In this document: in pieces, positions 1-10,456 of the stretch | Layout of the letters: each line of letters starts with the position of its first letter | Position numbering within the stretch: position 1 is the first letter of the stretch | Source: Spirogloea muscicola | Lineage: Eukaryota > Streptophyta > Zygnematophyceae > Spirogloeales > Spirogloeaceae | DNA length: 42,369 nucleotides | Direction of reading: 5' to 3' | NCBI GenBank assembly: GCA_009602725.1 | Contig: WELB01000265.1 | Coordinates: 29,941-72,309, forward strand | Program-made: the position numbers and the translations under genes | The notes under the pieces: generated by a model | The model's database searches: none | Told to the model about the DNA's origin: nothing | Seen by the model: the letters and a program-made list of their open reading frames with translations, nothing else

Positions 1-990
1 GGCATGCGCAGGCCGTGCCCTCACAGCAGCAAGTGCGAGCAACCAAGAATCCGAAGCCATGACTGTCGGAGGAGAAGCTTACCACAAGGATAAGTAGCGA
101 GTGGAGGGCCCCTCCAACTAGAGGTTGCTGCTTGCCGCGGCTGCCGCTTGCTGCCGCAGGCGCCGCGAGCGCAGGCGGCGGTGGCAGCAGGCGCAGGCGA
201 AGGCGGTGGCGCCAAAAGCCTCGCCTCGCTTCGAGGCCGACGAGAAGGCAGCTCCCGTGCGCCTTGTGTTTCCTGTGGGCCGACGAGGCTCGTTCCGCGA
301 CGAAGCCGTCGACGACGACCGCCTGGAAGCGGCGCTAGCGGCGAGTAGCGGTCTCAACGAGGGCCTCCTGACGCCGTGGCTTGGAGAAGGGTGGGGGCCG
401 TCTGGGAGACACGGAGACTGGTGGGGCCCGTCGGGGAGACGGTAGTGAGCCGCTCGGCGCTGGCTTTTCGAGCAGTAAAGCCCCAAACCCTCGCGCCCGG
501 TTCATTACCCCCCGGCCTGTAGAGAATATAAGAGACATGTTGATTTGTTTTCATATAGGCAACTTCTAGTGGGGGAATTTGCCCCGAAAAACTGTGCCTG
601 TACATAACGGCACGTTCCCTTATCGAGTCACTTTTGCCTGGGGAAGAAAGTGCTTCCCGCAAAAAGGTGCCACTATCGAGGGATTGCCCTAGTGTGCCCT
701 TATCCGTGGGTGCCTATAACGAGGTATGACTGTAGAAGGGGTTCAGAATTACATCGGCGGAGCAACAGGGCTAGGCAAATACGGAGCTTTATTCAGTAGC
801 CCTTTTCCCACTCAGCAACTCCATCTCACAATACAAGCGTTGCTTGACACCGGCAGCAACATTGAGCAGCGGCGGTTTTGGCGCCAGGGTTGGGATTCGA
901 ACCCCCAACCGGAGCGCGAGAAGCACAGCCCGAGTCCCCGCGTGACCCCCCTCCCTCCCCCGCCCGCGCGCTCGCTCCCGCGCTCTCCCG

Positions 991-1072
<82 letters not shown>

Positions 1073-1267
1073 TATTTACAGCCATTGCCTCTCAGTGGAA
1101 GGTGCGAGGCGATCATCTCCACTTGTCCAACCCCCCACCCAAACCCAACCTCCCTGCCTGAGACGACCACAGCTCCAAGCCACACGGGAGGCCCTGCCCA
1201 GCTGCCCAGCAGCCGGAGCAGCCAGCCACAGCTGCACGGCCCGCACCGCCTCCGCCAATGTGGAGCG
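1..1267. other. 5' flank of USP22-like gene; no gene recognised
   Basis: Bases 1-450 are GC-rich and hold several overlapping open frames, none with a recognisable domain; an exon of a neighbouring gene cannot be excluded. Bases 490-990 are of balanced composition, with nothing recognised apart from a short hairpin around 893-916. A CT microsatellite lies at 995-1066. The proposed start codon of the downstream gene is at 1268, so promoter and 5' UTR of that gene must lie here. Confidence 0.4.
995..1066. repeat. (CT)n microsatellite
   Basis: About 72 nt of uninterrupted CT dinucleotide, located ~200 bp upstream of the USP22-like start codon, in promoter or 5' UTR. Its length is likely limited by short-read assembly. 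Confidence 0.95.
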
Positions 1268-3671
<2,404 letters not shown>

Positions 3672-3672
3672 N
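3672..3672. other. Single N joining two unrelated genes
   Basis: Left of the N is the USP22 exon with its thumb-region zinc ligands. To the right, within 80 nt, are exons of a pepsin-like aspartyl protease. The USP22 His box and all later exons are absent, as is the 5' two-thirds of the protease. The N is best read as an assembly join, although the reading frame happens to stay open across it. Confidence 0.75.
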
Positions 3673-4737
3673 GGAGACGTGCTTTGGACGAGTGAATCAG
3701 GCCATAACTTTAAGCAATTAGTGCATGCTTGCGCTCCACGGTTGTGCAGGGATGAGAGTGAGCTGGCGACATTGTTCCCCGTGCTCACCCTTAACTTTGA
3801 CGGCGCTGACATGCCCTTGAATGGGACTTCGTACATCCTCCTTCTCGCTACGGTCAGTTCCGCATTCTGCGCACACCACGACTCTAAGAACTCTTTATTC
3901 TTGGCCAAGTGTATGAGCAGACACACCTCAGAGCGTGTCCTCCCGGCCCTGAGTTTGCGTTGTCAAGGGGGAACTGTTGTGCAGACTGGCGGGAGCGGCG
4001 GCAATGGCGACGCTGCGTGCCTTGGATTTCTGGCCGCCTCCAGCTCCAGCAGCAGCAACTCGATCACAATTCTTGGAGGTAACCTTTGCACCGTTGCGTA
4101 AGACGTGCTCTTACATAGAAAGGGAGGCAGGACTGCACTACAAGAGTGCATTCAGGTTGACAAATGGGCTGAGTGAAGGCTGCTTGTTGACAAGCGCAGA
4201 GTTCTTTCTTACGCACAACTTAGTGCATTGGTATGTGCTGCCTTGGAGCAGACATTGTTCTGCAGGACCAGCTTGTGATATACGATGTGGGAGGAGGCCA
4301 GCTTGGATGGCTACCTACCGATTGTAAGAAGCGCACTCGGCCCTCAGCGCGAACTTTGATCTGTGCACACTTTAGCTTTAGAGCTGGGCCTTGTAGCTAG
4401 AATAACGTATACTAGCAAGGCATGTAAAACGGTAAGCCAGTCGTGCTGCCCAGCCATGCAGCAGCTTGGCAAGTGCCAGACAGACTGCTCATATACCAAG
4501 CTATGTTGTTCTCTGCTGGCTGCAGGCAGCCAGCCCATCAAGGCCAACGACGGGGGCTCAACATCGTCCTCAACCGTGGCTCGGTCGCCGCCTGGGAGCG
4601 CCCCACCACCGGGCGTCAAAGGCATCCCTCCTGCCAATGCACCCCCCGGCTCCTCCCCCAGTGGAGGGGCCGCCTCCTTGCTGGCGAGCTCCTATGCTCT
4701 GGCTGCCGTCTTTGCCGCGGCTTTGCTGCTGCTCTAG
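3673..4737 (+). CDS. Pepsin-like (A1) aspartyl protease, GPI-anchored, 5' truncated
   Basis: Four C-terminal exons join in phase: ~3750-3852, 3985-4078, 4252-4323 and 4526-4737. They encode ...LFPVLTLNFDGADM..., then ...CLGFLAAS..., then ITILGDIVLQDQLVIYDVG across a splice, then GQLGWLPTDC, the usual closing block of plant A1 proteases (ILGD..L.....VYD....IGW...C). The final exon adds a Ser/Pro/Gly-rich stretch and a small-residue site (SSPSGGAAS). A hydrophobic tail of about 17 residues follows up to the stop, which is a GPI-anchor signal. Plant GPI-anchored A1 proteases act at the cell surface or wall. The catalytic aspartate lobes are not present here because the gene begins at the N. A CFG motif at 3680-3690 probably also belongs to it, but its junction could not be phased. 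Confidence 0.82.
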
Positions 4738-5489
4738 GACGTCCTCTGCAATATAGACGGACTGCAGGAGCAAATCGTCAAATGAGAATTTTGAGGAGGC
4801 GTCAGTCAGGGTGGCTGGCATTGCCTGATGGTAATGTTTGGTTCTTGGGCACACAGTTGTACACACGTGCTTCTGCACACATTTAGGCACTGGAACCATT
4901 ATTCATTTTTGGCAGTCATTGTCAAGCTGCCGCTCAAATGCAGAAGTACGGCCTGTTGCTCGGCAAATTTCGATTCACAAGACTGCAGCATTGGAGCGGT
5001 CAAACCAAGGTCCTTTGCTTTGCTGGACGATCCGCTTAGCGCTTCTGCTTCAGGGGAAGTCCTCTTGGGTGAGTACGATGAAGAAGTATCTTACCGTAAT
5101 TAGACCCTTACTCGGGGAGGGGCTGCTCGCGGAGTCGAGCGCCGGCGGCAGGAAGCAGGGAAGCTGAGTTCAGACATGATGCAGCGATTTGGAAAGAAGC
5201 AGCGGTCTTCCAGAAGGGGGCGAGGGATGTTATAAAGAGCCCACAGAAGACTGAAGATGTGCTAAGATAGGCAGCAAGGACTTTTGGCTATGGCCTGGGC
5301 TGGCTCCTTGCGGGAGAATGCAGAGATGGTTGTGGACTGCAGTTTCAGCTGGTGACCAGGCCTTGTTCCAGGGAATTCCACATGAGTTTTATCAGGGAGC
5401 CTGGGACTTTTAGAGTCAGTAAAGAGTATGCAGGTCATGGAGCATGGAGGCTTCAGAGGTGAGGTACCACTTGTCTGCTCTTTACCTGC

Positions 5490-5720
5490 AGAAGCACGCA
5501 CTGGAGTGGGCCGACTTCCGTCTGGGCGACGTCTTTCCGCCGGCTAGCTACTCAGACTTGCATCTCCTGACTAGAGGTTACTGAGCGTCCCCTGGCTGAT
5601 GTCTTAGTTCTCGTCCTTCGCACTCCGGCTCCTTCAGACAGACCTTGTCCATTCCTTTGGGCTGGCCTTTCCCAGCCACCAGTCAATCTGGCCGCGCTTG
5701 CTGGTTTCTGTGATAAGGCG
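5490..5720 (+). repeat. Dispersed repeat, LLTRGY subfamily B copy
   Basis: In frame it encodes FPPASYSDLHLLTRGY followed by TGA at 5582-5584. Downstream is GACCTTGTCCATTCCTTTGG and a GGGCTGGC/CCAGCC stem. The same order of elements is found at 22370-22600 and 36410-36620. Confidence 0.7.
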
Positions 5721-5869
5721 CACTTTGAAATTGGCAGGATATAGTCAGCTAGAAGTAAAAACACCAAATAAATGGAAAATAAGACGCCTTAGAACCCCTA
5801 GCCAAGCCAAGAAGAGAGACTGTTCGGAGTGGCCTCTCACAGCCATTGCTGTGGCTTGGAAGAGCTGTT

Positions 5870-5990
5870 TCCCTTACATTCTTGGGCTTCTTGTACTCTG
5901 CTCATTCTTTTTTGGGCTGGCTGTTCCAGCCCCTATCCTCAATGGGCGAGCTGTTTCTTCATTGGAAGACTAGTTTATTTCCACGTCTTT
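5870..5990 (+). repeat. GGGCTGGC stem-loop repeat
   Basis: Contains TTTTTTGGGCTGGCTGTTCC followed by AGCCCC and GGGCGAGCTG, matching the 3' module of the LLTRGY repeats at 22540-22600 and 22915-22985. Confidence 0.5.
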
Positions 5991-6017
5991 CCAACAGAGA
6001 ATTCAGACTCGAACAGA

Positions 6018-6200
6018 CGAATCAGAAGACCAAAAGTATGAGAATCGGCTGCTGATGTTGAAATTGCGGCTGTGACAGCCAGCCAGATGCGTACAGAAGG
6101 TGTTCAATGAGACGAATCAGAAGACTAAAAGTATAAGGCTGCTGATGTTGAAATAGCGGCTGTAAAAGCCAGCCAGATGCGTAAGAAAGGTGTTCCATCA
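6018..6200 (-). repeat. Tandem duplication, ~90-bp unit x2
   Basis: Two adjacent copies (about 6018-6112 and 6113-6200) share ACGAATCAGAAGAC, CTGCTGATGTTGAAAT, GCGGCTGT and AGCCAGCCAGATGCGTA. In reverse complement each reads YASGWL.QP.FQHQQP. A third, truncated copy lies in opposite orientation at 37324-37376. Confidence 0.8.
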
Positions 6201-6256
6201 GAAGGCTGCAGCTCCGCCTGCAGCCCGGCGTGGCGCAGCCCGCCGCCGCGGCCGCC

Positions 6257-8079
6257 ATGGCCTTCCGCTTCCTGCCCGGCGAGGTGCGGCGAAGCCATCA
6301 GCCATCAGCGCAGACGCAATGAGTAGAGCAGCGCTCTCTCGTTCCGTGGCGGCTCCGCACTCAGTGGCGCCGTGCCGTTGACGCCCCGCCGGTGGCGTCG
6401 CAGATTGCGGCGATGGAGGAGGCTCTGCAGGCGCGCGCGCCGGCCCCGCCCAGCCGCGAGGCCGCCGACGCGCTCGCCGAGCAATTCAAGTGGGCGCCCA
6501 CTTCGCCAAGTGGGTCTCTCCGCCTCGCCCGGCGCTAGCGCCGGCGAGGCTGCCGGCGTTCGCCATCTTCGCAGCACTGACGCCCGGCCTGCGTGCTGCC
6601 GCCGCCGCCAACAGCAAGGGGCCCGAGCGGCAACACCAGCGAGCGGTGCAGCGCAAGCAGGTGGGCCGCCGCCTGCGCGCCATTCCCATCCCGCAGGCCT
6701 GGTGGTCAACTACCTGACATAGGGTTCTTATCACCTTCCTTCCATGTAACTTGTACACTTCGGTCGTTGGACAATACTTGGGTAACGAGGGTGGTCCCAA
6801 GTTACAAGTGGACGAGCTAATGACTTAGTCTCTAGTGGTTTTCGAAGCAACGTTTGCTTCTACTTGTTTGCCTTCTCGAAGCCAACCAGCTGCTAGTGCA
6901 AGAGCCGAGATTCCTAACAACGATAATGTAGGGTACTGCTGGAGAGCTCCACTGCGAGCTCCAGAGCTCCAGTCTCAACCACAGGCCTCGCCGAGTTGCT
7001 GGCTGACCTGCGTGAGGTGCGGCGGCGTGGCGCAGATCATGAGCTGGTTCCAGAATCGGCGGCACTTTCTGCGGCAGCAGGGGCTCGGCTCCCTGCCCGG
7101 CACGTCGGAGGCGCCGCTCTCGCCTTCTGACAGCGGTGCCCAACATCGCCACTCGCCCTCTTACCCCACTACACTCGCATTTGCCCTCTTCCCCTCGTCC
7201 CACTTCCAGTGCTGTCGAGCTGATCTGCTGTATGAGTATGAGCTTCGGGACACCTCTCCCAGCCCCTCCTCTGCGCTCCTCTCCCTCCTGCCACTCAGGC
7301 CCTCTGTCACTCAGTACACACTCCATTCCGGCCAAATGCGCGCACAGTCAGCACGTCCTGTTTGCGCAGGCTTCAATTTCCTTGCCTTTGGTGTCCTAGA
7401 GATAACACTTTCCGTCCGCTGCAGCGGTGAGGCTCAGTTGGTCAGCACCTCTGTGACCTGCAGCCCTCTAATCTGTGCAGCACCAGCGGAGTCAGAGGTG
7501 CTGTCACAAGACGGGGAGCATGCGCGGCCCCCCCCGAGCGCCAGCGCCGAGTACGAGGCGAGGTCGGCGCGCGACGGCGCATGGTATGACGTGGACGCAT
7601 TCGTCGCACATCGCCCAGCTACGGCGGCGGCAGCTGCGGCCGGCGAGGAACTGGAGGTGCAAGTGCGCTTTGCAGGGTTCACGGCGGAAGAGGATGAGTG
7701 GGTGGGTGCGGGGGGCGGAGTGCGGCGGCGCTCGCTGCCGTGCGAGCCCGGCGAGTGCATCGCCGTTGCAGCCGGCGACCTCGTGCTCTGCTTCCAGGAG
7801 GGGGCCGAGCAGGCGCTCTACTACGACGCCGACGTGCTAGAAGTGCAGCGGCGGCGCCACGATGCGCGGGGCTGCCGCTGCCGCTTCTGGGTGCGTTACC
7901 GCCACGACGGCGCTGAGGAGGTTGTGCCGCTGCGGAAGGTCTGCCGACGGCCGGAGACTGAGCTCCGCCTCCGTGCTCGGGCCACCGCCGCCTCGCAAAC
8001 CAATGTGACTATTGACGAGCCATTGAGGGTGGCGGCAGCGGCAGCGGCGCCGAGTGCAACACCAGTAGCTGGAGCATGA
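6257..8079 (+). CDS. SHH: Homeodomain-SAWADEE (SHH1/SHH2-like) chromatin reader
   Basis: Five phased exons: 6257-6283, 6404-6489, 6615-6660, 7036-7135, 7481-8079; about 285 aa. Exons 1-4 build a divergent homeodomain. It runs FRFLPGE, then AAMEEALQ, then [10 protein letters not shown], then the recognition helix [11 protein letters not shown], which spans the exon 3/4 splice. Exon 5 encodes the SAWADEE domain: [14 protein letters not shown], then [13 protein letters not shown], later LCFQEG...YYDADVLEV, then [15 protein letters not shown], with the cysteine/histidine cluster that binds zinc in this fold. In land plants SHH1 reads H3K9me with unmethylated K4 and recruits RNA Pol IV for RNA-directed DNA methylation; SHH2 is its paralogue. 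Function in this organism is inferred. The start ATG has a GCCGCC context and gives the FRF..P.E opening typical of the family. It converges with VAP, with stops 247 bp apart. Confidence 0.9.
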
Positions 8080-8326
8080 GCTATGGGGTTTATTGATGTG
8101 CTGAAAACTCGCGGTTAGTGCCACATTGTACTTAGCGAATAAATTGACTGAGGCCACGCCCAATGGGACTGCAGCCCTCCCTGGGCATGATGCGCACGCC
8201 TTGGCTGCGGCTGCCATGGCGGCACTCCAAGGCCTGACTGGTGGCAGCAGGGACGCACTCAAGGCGGAGCGCAGTTGCGCAACCGGCAAGAGGATATGAG
8301 ACGAGCTCCGAGCCTGCCTCTCTGCT

Positions 8327-10271
8327 CTACTTGACATAGTACCCGAGCCCGAACGCGAGGAGCACGGCGAGCAGCACGAAGAGGACGGAGAAGCCCGCCG
8401 CGGCCGCCGCCGACTTGTCCTTGCCGGCCATCGCCCTGTAGCTCTTGTATCCGCCGCTGCCGTCCTTGCCTGCCAGGTCCGAGCCCCTCACCTTCTCCTG
8501 CGCAAAATTTTGTCGACAGTCCACGATCAGCTGAATGCCTGCCACTACTGGCGGCGCTGGGAGGAGGGGGAAGTGGGGAGAGGGGGTGACGGAGGGGGGC
8601 GGCTACGTCACCATGTCCTGCTGAAGGCGCTGAGCCTGCTGCTTGAAAGAGTTGCGCTCGTCTGTGAGGCTCGCGATCATCGCCCGCGCCTGCATCCACG
8701 CCATGCATCACAGCAGGGCCCGTTTAGTTTTAACGTCTTGGAACCCAAGTGCACATGAATGTGAGGTCGGCCGACATGGAAGCATCAAGAGGAGCATCAA
8801 AGATACACGCCACTGTGCAAGGTGCAACTCTGCAGCACGAGCAGGGGGGAGGGGCTTTCACCTCCGTATATTTGCTGCGTAGCTCGGCATAGTCCTTGGG
8901 CCCCTGCGCTTGCCACAGGCGCGTAGGGTCAGGCGGACGGCAAAGGGATGGAGTGTGTACTGAGTGATGGAGGGCCTGAGTGGCCAAGTACAAAGGCAAG
9001 CACATTGACAGATGTACATCACCTGCCGTTAAGCTGACCCGCTCAGTAACCACGAGCCAGCACCTAGAGGTCGCTAACTGATGCCTAAATACCAGACGGC
9101 GATCGACAAGCCCTTGCGCCACCAGCTAAAGCCCGACCAGCTTTCTGGTGCAACGTTTGAGCCAACGCCATGAGCAGAGGGAGGAATGGTACGTCCGCAA
9201 TTGTTTCTGCCAGAGGCACTCACAGCGTCATTGGCGGCGGGGTGAGGGCGACCGTCGCCCTCTGCGCCGCCGCCGCCGCCGGCGGATTTGAAGCCGCCCG
9301 CCGAGGGGGAGAAGCCGCCGCCTTCCTCGGGCGACTCGGCGACCGGCGAGGGCGGCTGCGGCGGCGGCGTGTACACCACGCGCAGCTTCACCTCCCGCAG
9401 CTCCTTGCCATCGTCCTTGGTGAACTGCGCGGCCGCCAGGGCTCTCACCGAAACCCGTGAGGCCCCCATGTTCGTCACTCAACAGCAGAGTTAGCAGTCA
9501 ACTCTGCTAACTCTGCCAAGTTAGCAGAGTTCGCGGCGGGGGCGCGAGAGGGCACCAGGTCCTGCGAGAGGTCCTTGCCGGAGGAGCCCTGCGGCACGAC
9601 GACCGACTGCACCAGGAACTTGTCCTTGCACTGCATGTCCGCGGGCATCTCCCGCTGCGCCTGCATCGTCACTGCAGGCCCACAGGCCCCCAGCAGCCAG
9701 CGACGACGACGACGATGACGACGACCCAGGTCAGCCACCGTCAGCCACCGTCACTGGATGTGGGTACGCAAGCACTTGGGCTGTGGCTGGCAGCGGTCCG
9801 GTCGCCACGCCGAGCGAGCGTCCGTCTTGGTCAACGAGCTGCTTGTGCCAAGCGAAGCGAAGCTGCTGATGGGGAGAGGGCCGCCGTGAAGGCAAGCCGA
9901 GCGCTTGCAAGGCGGTCACGGATGATGGGCTTCGTGGGCGTCACGGATGATGGGTTTTTCGTGGGGCTCACCGGTGACCTCGGCGGAGCTCTGGGGCGGC
10001 ACGACGCCGGTGTTGGGGCGCACGCAGTACTTCTTGGGCGACGTCGTCTTCACTTTGAACGCCACATACTCGGACGTGATGTTCACGAGGCGCAGCGAGC
10101 TCGACACCTGCTTCTTCAGCTCCACTGCGCGCGGCGCGCGGCGGCCAAGGCATAAGAGTCCGACACGAGAGGTCCGGGGATCGAGTCGCGGGCCCGCCAT
10201 GGCGGGGAAGGGGGCTCACAGGCGAACTTGAGCTCGCCGGGCTGCACGGAGAGGAAGTCGCCCGCCGGCAT
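8327..10271 (-). CDS. VAP27: VAP27-like vesicle-associated membrane protein-associated protein
   Basis: Seven phased exons on the minus strand: 10220-10271, 9972-10124, 9556-9671, 9224-9424, 8862-8903, 8612-8689, 8327-8497; about 270 aa. Exons 1-3 encode the MSP domain: LSVQPGELKF, then SEYVAFKVKTTSPKKYCVRP with the basic FFAT-binding face, then VTMQAQ...DMQCKDKFLVQSV. Exon 4 closes it with KELREVKLRVVY and runs into a Pro/Gly/Ser-rich linker. Exons 5-6 form a short coiled coil (SLTDERNSFKQQAQRLQQDM). The last exon ends in a single C-terminal tail anchor (FSVLFVLLAVLLAFGLGYYV). VAPs sit in the ER membrane, bind FFAT-motif lipid-transfer proteins and tether the ER to other membranes. The start lies 185 bp from the divergent GT14 start, so the two probably share a promoter. 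The intron 8904-9223 holds an antisense copy of the TRGY repeat family. Confidence 0.93.
8975..9165 (-). repeat. Dispersed repeat, YVLTRGY subfamily A copy (degenerate, antisense)
   Basis: The reverse complement shares TTTGTACTTGGCC (reversed), TGATGTACATC, CAGTAACCACGAG and the CTTTCTGGTGCAA segment with the copies at 22005-22130 and 34437-35110. In-frame stops interrupt the peptide. It lies inside a VAP intron. Confidence 0.7.
9483..9533. repeat. Short inverted/direct repeat cluster in VAP intron
   Basis: CAGAGTTAGCAG is followed after about six bases by CTGCTAACTCTG, giving a 12-bp stem, then a third copy AGTTAGCAGAGTT. Lies in the intron between VAP exons 3 and 4. Confidence 0.7.
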
Positions 10272-10456
10272 CGTGCCCGGCGGGCGCGGCGCCGGCGCCG
10301 GGGCCCCCGCCGGGACAAACGCTGACTGCCCGAGCCGACGGGGCGGCACCGGGGCACCCCCTTCACTTTTCACGGGCTGGGCTGCCCGGACGAAATCCCC
10401 GCCCTTTGCCCGCGCGGGGGTTCGAACCCCCGACCCCTCAAACGGCACGGGCCGCC
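10272..10456. promoter_or_regulatory. Bidirectional promoter region, VAP/GT14
   Basis: Only ~185 bp separates the divergent start codons of VAP (-) and GT14 (+), so both 5' UTRs and promoters must fit here. It is very GC-rich with no evident TATA box. It contains a palindromic GGGGGTTCGAACCCCC at about 10420-10436. Confidence 0.55.

Larger units (their letters stand above)
4738..6256. other. Spacer with repeat-family remnants
   Basis: No gene recognised. 4738-5480 shows no convincing exon. About 5490-5584 carries a copy of the LLTRGY repeat family, followed at 5640-5710 and 5870-5960 by GGGCTGGC stem-loop repeats. A two-copy tandem repeat lies at 6018-6200, directly before the SHH start codon. 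Confidence 0.55.

Noticed and set aside
884-916. tRNA T-arm-like sequence (GGGATTCGAACCCCC)
   Set aside because: It folds as a 7-bp palindromic stem with a 9-nt loop. No D-arm, anticodon arm or acceptor pairing could be found on either strand.
10418-10440. Second tRNA-like GGGGGTTCGAACCCCC hairpin
   Set aside because: The sequence is a palindrome in the VAP/GT14 promoter with no cloverleaf partner arms within 90 nt on either side.
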